Shown: positions 16,222 to 24,317 of the stretch, piece after piece
How positions within the stretch are numbered: position 1 is the stretch's first letter
Layout of the letters: every line of letters begins with the position of its first letter
NCBI GenBank assembly: GCA_035573675.1
Contig: DATMAB010000015.1
Span: 310,001-374,000, forward strand
DNA length: 64,000 nt
Origin: Terriglobales bacterium
GTDB taxonomy: Bacteria; Acidobacteriota; Terriglobia; Terriglobales; Acidobacteriaceae
Reading direction: 5' to 3'
The notes under the pieces: model-generated
What the model saw: the letters and a program-made list of their open reading frames with translations, nothing else
What the model was told of the DNA's origin: nothing
Database searches by the model: none
Position numbers and translations under genes: made by a program

Positions 16222-17394
16222 TTACTGAATCGCGGCCTTGCGCACTTCCCCGATGGTCGCCAGCGGGTCGCGGCCGCCCTCTTTGGGCGCAATCCAGCCC
16301 TTCTCCGAACCGATGATCTCCAGCAGCAGCTTCTTGTCCGCTGCCGTGGGCAGCCATTCGGGAAGCTGCTGTTCGTAGGCCTTCTCTTCCACCGGCTCGC
16401 CGGTCTGCGGGTGGAACCTCTGGTTGGCCCAGCGCCCGATGGTGCGGTTGAACCTGATGTGCGGCGCGTAGAGCCTCGGCTGTCCCGGCTTCAGACTGTT
16501 GTTGAAACGCGCCACCAGGCCGGCAACCTCGTCGCGGTAGAGCTGGCGGTTGTAGTCGTTCAGGTCGTCCAGTTGCGGCTCCAGTTTGTTGGCGGGTTCG
16601 TCATAGCGTCCCTTGATGCCCCACACGTACGCCCAGTGCGCGGACGACGAGTTGTCCGTGCCGAACAGATCGTAGGACTCCGATATCCACTTGTTCAGAT
16701 ACTTCTGAATCAACCAGCCCGGCACGACCCCGGCTTCCACCACGCGGCGGATCCCGTCGTTGCCGGTGCCCATGTGGAAAGCCTCCTCGCGCAGCATGTA
16801 GGACATGGAACGTCCCAGCGGAGCGAAGCCGGAATACTTCAGCATCTGGAGCTGAAACTTGCCGTCGCGGTCCACGAAGTCGGTGTAGGTGAAAAAGTCC
16901 ATCCAGTTGTCCACGTTCTCATTGAAGGCGTTGAGCAGGCGCTTGTTCTCGAAGGCGCGGCGCTCCAGCATCTTCTGCGCTTCCACCTTGCCGGTTTGGC
17001 CGAAGTGCTCGATCAGGAGGGCGCACATCTGCCACCCGTGGCGCATTTCTTCGATCATCACCCGGGTGAGCGCCTTGCGATCGTAGTCGCTGGGCGCGGT
17101 CTCGAACAGGAAGCGCTGCTGCTCGACGCTGGCGAACTCGGTGTCGCCCTGGTAGACGATCATGTTCAGCAGGGCGTCGCGCATGTTCTGCGTGGGCATC
17201 TGGCGCACGTTCTCCCATTTCGGCCGCCCCTTGTAGTGGCCGAACTGGATCTCGTTGGTCTCGATGGCCCCGTACAGGGTCTCGAACTTGAACTCGGCGA
17301 TCTCCTTGGGGTTGACGCCGATCTCCTTGCGCCACTCCTCGAACAGGCCCGCCCAATCGCTGAAGGTTCCGATCTTGAAGACTCTTCCCGGCAT
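16222..17394 (-). CDS. BoxB-like di-iron oxygenase (benzoyl-CoA 2,3-epoxidase family)
   Basis: 390 residues. The di-iron ligands expected for BoxB/PaaA-type epoxidases are all present in order: E86 in QGDTE, E116 and H119 in EEMRH, an aspartate in DRDGK (175/177), and E204 and H207 in EEAFH. Other BoxB-like stretches are SVEQQRF, IQKYLNKW, DLFGT and the late EWLPTAADK and GWIAP. BoxB is about 470 residues; this protein lacks roughly the first 30-40 and some loop residues, so it may be a separate subfamily. BoxB epoxidises benzoyl-CoA using a BoxA reductase. No BoxA or BoxC is in the window. AGAGGA precedes the ATG. Confidence 0.82.
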   Translation of the reverse strand: MPGRVFKIGTFSDWAGLFEEWRKEIGVNPKEIAEFKFETLYGAIETNEIQFGHYKGRPKWENVRQMPTQNMRDALLNMIVYQGDTEFASVEQQRFLFETAPSDYDRKALTRVMIEEMRHGWQMCALLIEHFGQTGKVEAQKMLERRAFENKRLLNAFNENVDNWMDFFTYTDFVDRDGKFQLQMLKYSGFAPLGRSMSYMLREEAFHMGTGNDGIRRVVEAGVVPGWLIQKYLNKWISESYDLFGTDNSSSAHWAYVWGIKGRYDEPANKLEPQLDDLNDYNRQLYRDEVAGLVARFNNSLKPGQPRLYAPHIRFNRTIGRWANQRFHPQTGEPVEEKAYEQQLPEWLPTAADKKLLLEIIGSEKGWIAPKEGGRDPLATIGEVRKAAIQ

Positions 17395-17417
17395 CTGGCT
17401 TTCTATCCTCTTTCTTC

Positions 17418-17486
17418 GTAGAGACGCAGCTTGCTGCGTCTCCTTACCGTCAGTTCTCGCGGAGACGTTGCAAGCAACGTCTCTAC
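17418..17486. repeat. Paired-hairpin dispersed repeat, copy 2
   Basis: It has the same inverted ends (GTAGAGACG and CGTCTCTAC) and the same two hairpins as 11666-11718. The spacer between them is longer and different. It lies between the aldehyde dehydrogenase and the BoxB-like gene. Confidence 0.8.
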
Positions 17487-17496
17487 AGTTCCTACA

Positions 17497-18969
17497 TTAC
17501 AGATTCACCCACACGCTCTTGAGCTCCGTGTAGTGCTCGATGGCGTGCATGCCCAGCTCGCGGCCGAATCCGGACTGCTTGTAACCGCCGAACGGAAGCG
17601 CCACGTCGTACAGGTTGTAGGCATTCACCCATACCGTGCCCGCCTTCAGCCGGCGCGCCACGGTGTGCGCCTTCTTGATATCGTTGGTCCAGACCGCTGC
17701 CGCCAGACCGTAGATGTTCTGGTTGGCCATGGCAGCGACTTCTTCGGGATCTTCGAAGCTGATGGTGGCCAGCACCGGACCGAAGATTTCTTCCTGGGCG
17801 ATGGTCATCTTGTTATCCACGGCATCGAAGATCGTGGGCTCGATGAAGTAGCCCTGGCCGCCGTCCACGGACGCGCGGCTGCCGCCGGCCACCAGGCTGG
17901 CGCCTTCCTGCTTGCCCTTTTCGATGTAGCCCAGCACAGTCTTCATCTGCTGTTCGCTGACGATGGCGCCCAGGCGGGTCTTGGGATCGAGCGGGTCCCC
18001 GGGCTTGAGCTTTTTGGTGCGGTCCACCAGCTTCTCCATGAACTGGTCGTGGACCTTCTTCTCCACGAACAGGCGGGAACCCGCGGCGCAGACTTCGCCT
18101 TTGCCGTAGAAGATGCCGTTGGCGGCGCCGCGAATGGCGGCTTCCATGTCGGCATCGGCGAAGACGATGTTCGGCGACTTGCCGCCCAGTTCGAGCGTCA
18201 GACGCTTCACGGTGTCGGCCGCGCTGCGCATCACTTCCTTGCCCACCACGGTCGAGCCGGTGAACGCGACCTTGTCCACGCCGGCATGCTTCACCAGGGC
18301 CATGCCGACTACCGAGCCCTGTCCCGGCAGGATGTTCACCACACCCGCGGGCACACCGGCCTCCAGCATCAGTTTCCCGATGCGCAGCGCGGAAAGCGTC
18401 GTCTGCGTGGCCGGCTTCCAGATGACGGTATTGCCAGTCGCCAGCGCCGGAGCGATCTTCCAGGCTGCCAGCAGCAGGGGGAAGTTCCACGGCACGATGG
18501 CCGCCACCACGCCCACTGGCTCGCGCAGGGTGTAGGTAAAAGCGTTGGCGCGCGAGTTGATGGTCTCGCCGTGGATCTTCGTAGCCCAGCCGGCGTAGTA
18601 GCGGAAGACCTCAGCCACGGTGGGCACATCCACGTAGCGGGATTCGAAAATGGGCTTGCCGTTATCGAGGGTTTCGATCTCGGCGATCTCGTCGATGTCC
18701 CGCTCGATGAGGTCGGCGATACGCCACAGCACCTTGCCGCGCTCGCTAGCCGTCATCTTCTGCCACGGGCCGTTCGCGTCGTCGAAGGCCTTGCGCGCCG
18801 CCGCGACCGCCGCGTCCACGTCCTGCACTGTCCCTTGGGAGATGTGCGTGAGCACTTCGCCCGTGGCGGGGTTCACGGTCTCGAACGTCTTGCCGTCGGA
18901 AGAGTCCCGCCACTCGCCGCCGATGAGCAGCTTGCCGGGCTCGAGCTTCGCTTTGGTGGCTGCAATCAT
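17497..18969 (-). CDS. NAD(P)-dependent aldehyde dehydrogenase
   Basis: A 490-residue ALDH superfamily enzyme. Motifs are the cofactor-binding VPWNFPLLLAAWK, FTGSTVVGK, the general-base glutamate in LELGGKSP, the catalytic cysteine in GEVCAAGSR, and QEEIFGPV. The closest general type is the betaine/phenylacetaldehyde dehydrogenase group. In the box pathway a semialdehyde dehydrogenase (BoxD) follows ring cleavage, so this protein may oxidise a ring-cleavage semialdehyde. That rests only on position next to the BoxB-like gene. Length and catalytic residues are normal. Confidence 0.92.
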   Translation of the reverse strand: MIAATKAKLEPGKLLIGGEWRDSSDGKTFETVNPATGEVLTHISQGTVQDVDAAVAAARKAFDDANGPWQKMTASERGKVLWRIADLIERDIDEIAEIETLDNGKPIFESRYVDVPTVAEVFRYYAGWATKIHGETINSRANAFTYTLREPVGVVAAIVPWNFPLLLAAWKIAPALATGNTVIWKPATQTTLSALRIGKLMLEAGVPAGVVNILPGQGSVVGMALVKHAGVDKVAFTGSTVVGKEVMRSAADTVKRLTLELGGKSPNIVFADADMEAAIRGAANGIFYGKGEVCAAGSRLFVEKKVHDQFMEKLVDRTKKLKPGDPLDPKTRLGAIVSEQQMKTVLGYIEKGKQEGASLVAGGSRASVDGGQGYFIEPTIFDAVDNKMTIAQEEIFGPVLATISFEDPEEVAAMANQNIYGLAAAVWTNDIKKAHTVARRLKAGTVWVNAYNLYDVALPFGGYKQSGFGRELGMHAIEHYTELKSVWVNL

Positions 18970-18980
18970 TCACTTGCCTT

Positions 18981-19340
18981 TCAGTGGGAACTTGCCGTCC
19001 TCTTGACGATCTTCCATCCGTACTTCTTAGCGCCCTCCCGAACGAAGCGCTTGTCGGCCCTCATCTCCGCTGCGCGATTCCGACGCTTCGTTCGGACGGG
19101 GCGGTCTATGGAGACTGTCTCGACAATCTTCACGTGTACTTCGTCGCCAACCTTCAGGTTTTTCTTTACCCAATCGACGTGTGCGTGCTGGCCCGCAGTG
19201 CGCAGGCCGCCCACGCTCACGTTCAACTCTTCGTCGCGGTGGCCAGCGACGAAAGCCACTATCGCAGTCAGGACGCCGTCACCGCCCACGCCCGCGGTGC
19301 ACAACCTCCTGCCATTCAAGGAGACTGTGAAGGCTTTCAT
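18981..19340 (-). CDS. Hypothetical protein, small and basic
   Basis: 119 residues starting MKAFTVSLNGRRLCTAG. It has a beta-rich N-terminal half (GVLTAIVAFV, LNVSVGGL), a VGDEVHVKIVET strand and a very basic C-terminal tail. No family is recognised. It follows the upstream enoyl-CoA hydratase without a gap and precedes the aldehyde dehydrogenase by 11 bases, so it belongs to the operon physically. Confidence 0.65.
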   Translation of the reverse strand: MKAFTVSLNGRRLCTAGVGGDGVLTAIVAFVAGHRDEELNVSVGGLRTAGQHAHVDWVKKNLKVGDEVHVKIVETVSIDRPVRTKRRNRAAEMRADKRFVREGAKKYGWKIVKRTASSH

Positions 19341-20150
19341 CTACCTTGCCTTGAACTCCGCCGGACGCTTCTCCACGTAGGCGTTCAGGCCTTCCTTGGC
19401 GTCCTGGCTCTTGAACAGCAGCGATTGCAGCTCGCGCTCGACGGCCAGCGCCGACTCCAGCGGAATCTCCCAGCCGGTCTGCACCGAGCGCTTGATGTGG
19501 CCCACCGCCATGGCCGCCTTGTTGGGCGGGCAGAACTGGCGGGCGTATTCCATCACGCTCTCCATGAAGTTTTCGCGCTCGAAGATGTCGTTCACCAGGC
19601 CCAACTCCTTGGCCTCCTCGAAGGAGAAGGTGTTGCCGGTCACCATCAGCTCGATGGCCTTGGACTTGCCGACGATGCGCGACAGCCGCTGCGTTCCGCC
19701 GGTGCCAGGCAGCACGCCCAGGTTGATCTCCGGCAGGCCGATCTTGCCGGCATCGCGCCGCGCAATGCGCAGGTCCGCAGCCATGGCGATCTCCAGGCCG
19801 CCGCCCACGGTGTGCCCGTTCAGCGCGGCGATCACCAGCTTGGGCGTGTGCTCCAGGCGCAGCAGCGTCTCATTGGCATGCAGGCAGAAGTAATACTTGA
19901 AAACAGGATCCACGCTGGCCAGCATCTTGATGTTGGCGCCCGCGGAGAAGAACTTGTCTCCCGCGCCGGTCAGGACGATGACGTGGACGTCGTTCGCCAT
20001 ACGCGCCTTGAGGATGGCTTCGTCGAGCTGGCGGTTCATCTCGTAGGTGTAGGTGTTGGCCGGGGGATCGTTCATCTCGATCACAGCCACGCCCTGCTCC
20101 ACGCGATAATTGATGAGCGGCTTCGCTGCAGTTTCCGTTGCGGTCACCAT
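19341..20150 (-). CDS. Enoyl-CoA hydratase/isomerase
   Basis: About 269 residues from the ATG at 20148-20150. This start is preferred over one 18 bases upstream because GGAAGGAG lies about 7 bases before it. Crotonase motifs are FFSAGANIKML (oxyanion hole), GGGLEIAMAADLRIA (first catalytic Glu) and LPEINLGVLPGTGGTQRL (second Glu, acyl-CoA pocket). Both acid/base glutamates are kept, so hydratase activity is expected. It is the second structural gene of the array after the TetR regulator. It would serve beta-oxidation-like steps on ring-cleavage products. Confidence 0.88.
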   Translation of the reverse strand: MVTATETAAKPLINYRVEQGVAVIEMNDPPANTYTYEMNRQLDEAILKARMANDVHVIVLTGAGDKFFSAGANIKMLASVDPVFKYYFCLHANETLLRLEHTPKLVIAALNGHTVGGGLEIAMAADLRIARRDAGKIGLPEINLGVLPGTGGTQRLSRIVGKSKAIELMVTGNTFSFEEAKELGLVNDIFERENFMESVMEYARQFCPPNKAAMAVGHIKRSVQTGWEIPLESALAVERELQSLLFKSQDAKEGLNAYVEKRPAEFKAR

Positions 20151-20198
20151 CGAAAAACTCCTTCCCAAGATTCCCTGTATCCAGGGTGGAAATGTCGC

Positions 20199-20846
20199 TC
20201 AGCGCCGGCCGTTGCGCCGGGCGCGACCAGAGCCCAGAATGCCGCGCAAGAATAGATCGCCCATCTGCCGGGCCAGTGCTCCGGCGCCGGCGTCCACGCG
20301 CGGGTTATACCAGGTGTAGATCCAGTTCATCATGCCAAACAGGCTCAGCACCGCGATGCGCGCATTGAATTCTAGCCCCTGGGAGCGCTTCAGGTCTTCC
20401 AGCAGCTCCATCGCCGTGCGGTAGTACTGGCGCTTGATGGCGGCGATCTCGGCTCCGTAGGCGTTCTTCAGCACATCGGCCTCGTGGGAGAGCACCTTCA
20501 TGGCCGCCCCGTTCGCCAGAAAATAGTCGAGGTGGTTCTCCACCAGCACGCGCACCCGCTGCTCCGGATCCTTCACCCCTTCCAGGCGCTCCTGCAAACG
20601 TTCCAGGATGGTGGAGAAGGTGTGCTTCTGGATGAGGTAGAGCAGCTTCTCCTTGCTCTCGAAGTAGTAATAGAGGCCGGCCAGCGACGTGCCCGTGGCG
20701 CGGGAGAGGTCGCGCATGGAAGCGCCTTCATAGCCCTTCTGGCAGAAGACCTCGGTGGCGTGGGCCAGGATTTCGGCAAGACGCCGGTCAAACCGGCGGT
20801 CGGCGAGGACAGCAGATTCGGAGCGATGAGTGGCAGCAGTGGGCAA
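20199..20846 (-). CDS. TetR-family transcriptional regulator
   Basis: 215 residues. The N-terminal helix-turn-helix domain (about residues 18-65) shows ILAHATEVFCQKGYEGASMRDLSR followed by TSLAGLYYYFESKEKLLY. The ligand-binding half is helical and ends in a basic tail. It sits at the head of the minus-strand catabolic array, and a CGAACGTTCG palindrome lies 12 bases before its ATG, as for an autorepressor. Regulators of fatty-acid and phenylacetate catabolism of this class bind acyl-CoA esters. A CoA-ester effector is therefore a reasonable inference. Confidence 0.92.
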   Translation of the reverse strand: MPTAATHRSESAVLADRRFDRRLAEILAHATEVFCQKGYEGASMRDLSRATGTSLAGLYYYFESKEKLLYLIQKHTFSTILERLQERLEGVKDPEQRVRVLVENHLDYFLANGAAMKVLSHEADVLKNAYGAEIAAIKRQYYRTAMELLEDLKRSQGLEFNARIAVLSLFGMMNWIYTWYNPRVDAGAGALARQMGDLFLRGILGSGRARRNGRR

Positions 20847-20857
20847 GGCTACTCGAA

Positions 20858-20867
20858 CGAACGTTCG
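20858..20867. promoter_or_regulatory. Probable TetR operator
   Basis: A perfect 10-base palindrome CGAACGTTCG, preceded by CTCGAA, stands just upstream of the TetR start codon. This is a typical position for an autoregulatory operator. No second copy was noticed elsewhere in the array. Confidence 0.55.
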
Positions 20868-20872
20868 ATATT

Positions 20873-21337
20873 CTAGGCCTTGCGTCCCCGTTTCGTCAAG
20901 CGCGGCTTGCCGGCCGCCAGGTAGGCTTGGTCGAGCCAGGTGAGGGCATCCCGCAGGTCGGCCTCAGACTGCACCTCGAAGGTCAGCCAGCGCGACTTCG
21001 AGATGTCCGCTGATCCGATGCGCGAATCCTGCGCGGCCCTGGCCTTCAGCCGGGAGTCTTCACCTACCCGGAACATGAACGAGTGGGACGAGCCCACGGA
21101 GCGCGTCTTGGGCAGGGCGGCGAAGATGGTCTTGCCGCGATAGAAGCTGAGGAATCCGAACATGGGCTTGGTGCTTACGCCGGGCCAGGTTTCGAGTTCT
21201 CCGCCCAGCATGGCCGCCCAGTGCTTCATCTCCTGGGAAACCGGCAACAGGACCGGCCGGTTCGCGCCTGGAGACATCCGGCGGCGCGGGGTGGCGGGCA
21301 GCACATTCGTTCGTGTGGCCTTAGGTCGGCGCTCCAC
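20873..21337 (-). CDS. Hypothetical protein, possibly TfoX-N-like
   Basis: 154 residues with a basic N-terminal tail. The globular part contains MKHWAAMLGGELETWPGVSTKPMFGFLSFYRGKTIFAALP, shown here in one run only for its first 20 residues: MKHWAAMLGGELETWPGVST; the next segment KPMFGFLSFYRGKTIFA recalls the MFGG-type strand of TfoX N-terminal domains. The assignment is weak. It lies between the TetR gene and the DapA-like gene on the minus strand, so it may be the last gene of a short operon with dapA. Confidence 0.55.
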   Translation of the reverse strand: MERRPKATRTNVLPATPRRRMSPGANRPVLLPVSQEMKHWAAMLGGELETWPGVSTKPMFGFLSFYRGKTIFAALPKTRSVGSSHSFMFRVGEDSRLKARAAQDSRIGSADISKSRWLTFEVQSEADLRDALTWLDQAYLAAGKPRLTKRGRKA

Positions 21338-21339
21338 GC

Positions 21340-22395
21340 TCAGTTCCTGATCCCGGCCAGCAGCCGCTCAATCTCTTGCCTGACATCCGCCGTGGGCGGC
21401 AGCAGGGGCAACCGCGGAGGCCCGCCGTAGTAGCCGTTGAAGTCCATGGCGTATTTCACGCCGGGAATCCCGAACTCACCCACGATCTTCTTCGCCGCCT
21501 CGGCGATGCGCTGCTGCTTCTCCTTGGCCAGCGCCTGGTCGTCTTCCTTCCAGGCGGTGTAGATCTCGTAGCAGGCGGTGGGTGCGCAGTCGGCGAACGC
21601 CAGGATGGCTCCCACGGCGCCTACGTCGAGCGAATCCTTCAAGGTCTGCGCCGAGCCCACCAGCACCTGGAAGCCGACCTCTTTTGTGCGGGTTTTCCGA
21701 ATCGGAGGCGCCTGGACGGCTGCGCCTCCGCCCTCGCCCGTGAGGACCGAAGCTGCAATCAACCCCGCGTCTCCTGCCGCGGCCGGCGACGACAGCATCC
21801 TTCCCGTCACTGCGGCGAAGACCTCGGTCACCGTTGCGGTACGCCGCACGTGGCGAGTGCCCTCCACCATGGCCTTCACCTTGGCTACGTCGCCGCTCGA
21901 TTCCTTGATCCCGATCAGGTTCGGATGTTCGGCCAGCGCCATGACCACTTCCGCCGGGATGTCATACCCCGTGGCCTGCGGAAAGTTGTAGATGATTACC
22001 GGCAGCGGCGAGCGGTCCGCGACCGTGCGATAGAAGGCCAGCATATTGGCCGGCTGCATCTGGCGCTTGTAGTAGTGCGGAGTGCGCACCATGGCGACGT
22101 CGTAGCCCAGCCCGGCGGCGTATTCGGTGAGTCGCAGCGTTTCGCTCGCCGACTCGATCCCCGTGCCCGCAATCAGCACTTTTTCCGGCGCCGCGGCCTC
22201 GCGCGCCACGCGCAGCACCTCGCGCCGTTCTTGGTCGCTGAGCATCAGAGCCTCTCCCGTCGAGCCCAGCACCACGAGCCCGGCGACGGGAGTCTTCGAA
22301 TAGCGCTCGACGTTGGCCTCCAGCTTGCGGAAGTACACCGCGCCATCCGGATAGAACGGCGTGGTGATGGGTGGGAAAATGCCGTGGAGGAGCAC
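21340..22395 (-). CDS. Dihydrodipicolinate synthase-family aldolase with an inserted segment
   Basis: 351 residues, against about 295 for typical DapA/NAL family members. The class I aldolase residues are Lys164 (GIKESSGD, Schiff base) and Tyr136 (IIYNFPQATG), with GSTGEAL for the carboxylate site. The extra length is a segment at about residues 181-241, rich in Ala, Thr and Arg. It falls between the Schiff-base strand and the VLVGSAQTL strand, where the family normally has only a short loop. Lysine-pathway neighbours are absent. A sugar-acid or proline-derived substrate (KDG aldolase, HOGA-like) is as likely as aspartate semialdehyde. Confidence 0.82.
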   Translation of the reverse strand: MLLHGIFPPITTPFYPDGAVYFRKLEANVERYSKTPVAGLVVLGSTGEALMLSDQERREVLRVAREAAAPEKVLIAGTGIESASETLRLTEYAAGLGYDVAMVRTPHYYKRQMQPANMLAFYRTVADRSPLPVIIYNFPQATGYDIPAEVVMALAEHPNLIGIKESSGDVAKVKAMVEGTRHVRRTATVTEVFAAVTGRMLSSPAAAGDAGLIAASVLTGEGGGAAVQAPPIRKTRTKEVGFQVLVGSAQTLKDSLDVGAVGAILAFADCAPTACYEIYTAWKEDDQALAKEKQQRIAEAAKKIVGEFGIPGVKYAMDFNGYYGGPPRLPLLPPTADVRQEIERLLAGIRN

Positions 22396-22541
22396 AGTTG
22401 TCGTCTTCGGTCGTCAGTCGTCACTAACGGCTGCGCCGCATATCCAGCATACACAGAGAGGTCCACGAAACCAATGCGCCCATTGCTTCGGGGCCCCATT
22501 CGCGGTACAGTCCGGCCCCATCCTTTTGAGGGCGGTGACCC

Positions 22542-23084
22542 ATGCAATGTCCCAGTTGCAGCATCGACATTCCTGCGGGCTCCACGGTGTGCCCCGGCTG
22601 CGGGCGCCTGCTGAGCGAAAAGCCTGCCGGCGGTCCGGTCTCGCCGGGCCTGCCCGGCGTGCCCCAGAAGAGCTGGCTGGGACGCAATTGGAAGTGGGTC
22701 GTCCCCGTGGGCTGCTTCGGTTTCATCGTGCTCATCTTCGCCTTCGTCGCCCTCATCCTCGCCGTGGTGTTCGGCTCGATGAAGAATGAGGAGATCTACA
22801 AGGAGTCTGTGGCGCGAGCGCGCGCCAATCCCGCCGTCGTGCAGAAGCTGGGCACACCCATCGAAGAAGGCTGGATGTTCACCGGCTCGTTCAACGTCAC
22901 GCCCGAGCACGGCGAGGCCAAGATCGGCATTCCCATTTCTGGCCCGCGCGGCAAGGGCACCATCCACGTGGACGCGGTCAAGCAAGCCGGCGAATGGCAA
23001 TACAACATCCTCGAGGTCGAAATCGAGGGCGAACCGGAGCGAATCAACCTGCTGGAAGAGACGCCGGGAGTGCAGGAACAATAG
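22542..23084 (+). CDS. Zinc-ribbon membrane protein with Coa1-like domain
   Basis: 180 residues. The N-terminus is a zinc ribbon (MQCPSC and VCPGCG). A Pro/Gly linker and one transmembrane helix at about residues 52-77 (VVPVGCFGFIVLIFAFVALI) follow. The C-terminal domain (ARANPAVVQKLGTPIEEGWM, GSFNV, GEAKIGIPISGPRGKG) resembles the cytochrome oxidase assembly factor Coa1 family. Bacterial members are mostly uncharacterised. It is one of the few plus-strand genes in this part and is convergent with the DUF1028 gene. Confidence 0.75.
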   Translation: MQCPSCSIDIPAGSTVCPGCGRLLSEKPAGGPVSPGLPGVPQKSWLGRNWKWVVPVGCFGFIVLIFAFVALILAVVFGSMKNEEIYKESVARARANPAVVQKLGTPIEEGWMFTGSFNVTPEHGEAKIGIPISGPRGKGTIHVDAVKQAGEWQYNILEVEIEGEPERINLLEETPGVQEQ

Positions 23085-23091
23085 CGCCAAC

Positions 23092-24228
23092 CTAGCAGGT
23101 ACAGAAGTGGAAGTTCCGGCCTGCCCGATCCTGCCCCATCCCGCCGTAGCAGTTCTTGTGCGGCAGGACCCTACATACGGCTAGTCCTGGCGGATGCTGC
23201 AACTCGGCTAGCGGCGGCAGCCCCACGATGCGTTCGATCAGTTGCGGATCATCCGGCAGCAGGCCGGACTTGGGCAGCCGAGGCGTCAGCTCGCGCCAGC
23301 TTGGCTGCAGCTTGAAGGCCTTCTCGAACAGCGGCAGCGCGTCCTGCACGCGCTTCATATTGACCAGCGCCACGGCATGCCAGTAGGTCATCTCCGCCAG
23401 GCGGCTTGTGGGGATGCCCTCCGCGTTCGCCGCCAGCGCTTCTGCGGCGGCGTACTCGCGCAGCGCGGCCTCGTTGTCTTTGTGCTCGACGGCGAGGTCT
23501 CCAGCGTTCATGTGGTTGTAGGCGCGCTGCAGCGTCACCAGGCGCCGCAGCTCCTTGAGCGGCTCCACGCTGTCATCCACGCGCAGGTCGAAGATGCGGT
23601 CTTCCCAGGGCTTGCCGGACGACTTGGCCTTGACCACGATGAGCGCCGCCGACTGCATCCCGCGGATATCTCCGCCCACCGCCTGCGCCGCCTCCAGAGC
23701 CGCCAGCATGCGGTCGGCCAGGTCGCCCTTGGTTTCCTGATATGCCTTGGCCATGGCGGGCCAGACCTTGTCGTTGGCCATCAGGTTGGCCTGGACGGAG
23801 AACTGCGCCCCAACGATGTTCCCCGCCGCCTGAATGTCATTTTTGCCGGTGTAGGCATCCACGCGCCCCTGGGCATCGATCATTGCTACTTGGCGCACCT
23901 CGCGGCCGGCGTCCGCCGCCAGCAACCCGCGCAGGGCCTCGGGCGCGCTCTTCCCCGCCCGCATCAACTCCAACCCCAACTTGCCGTAGCTCGGATCGAC
24001 GAACGACTGCGTGGCCACTGCACCCACACCGGCTTCCGCCCACGGGACGATCTGCCCCACCGAGAACCAGTGCGATTGCACCGCCACGCCCATCTCTCCC
24101 GTCTGCGGATCGCGAGCCACGATGGAGTAGGTGGAGACAGGGCGCAAGGGCCGCGGCGACGTTTGCTGCGCAGCCAAATCCGCACCAGAGACGCCCAGCA
24201 GTATTCCGATCAAGAGCACACGTTTCAT
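23092..24228 (-). CDS. Secreted DUF1028 protein with C-terminal TPR-like region
   Basis: About 378 residues from the ATG at 24226-24228, which opens a signal peptide (KRVLLIGILLGVSGADLAAQ). DUF1028 occupies residues 30-250: TYSIVARDPQTGEMGVAVQS, SVGQIVPWAEAGVGAVATQS and DRMLAALEAAQAVGGDIRG. It is an Ntn-hydrolase-like fold with no established reaction. The C-terminal third has tetratricopeptide-like helices (AYNHMNAGDLAVEHKDNEAA, MTYWHAVALVNMKRVQDALP). The tail holds several cysteines. A periplasmic location is inferred. Confidence 0.85.
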   Translation of the reverse strand: MKRVLLIGILLGVSGADLAAQQTSPRPLRPVSTYSIVARDPQTGEMGVAVQSHWFSVGQIVPWAEAGVGAVATQSFVDPSYGKLGLELMRAGKSAPEALRGLLAADAGREVRQVAMIDAQGRVDAYTGKNDIQAAGNIVGAQFSVQANLMANDKVWPAMAKAYQETKGDLADRMLAALEAAQAVGGDIRGMQSAALIVVKAKSSGKPWEDRIFDLRVDDSVEPLKELRRLVTLQRAYNHMNAGDLAVEHKDNEAALREYAAAEALAANAEGIPTSRLAEMTYWHAVALVNMKRVQDALPLFEKAFKLQPSWRELTPRLPKSGLLPDDPQLIERIVGLPPLAELQHPPGLAVCRVLPHKNCYGGMGQDRAGRNFHFCTC

Positions 24229-24317
24229 GCACCACCTCACGAGGCGCCGATTGTAACAATCCCGGGGAACTGTACAGGACTAGCGGTCCCTCGTTCGCTC
24301 GGGACAAGCGAAGAACG

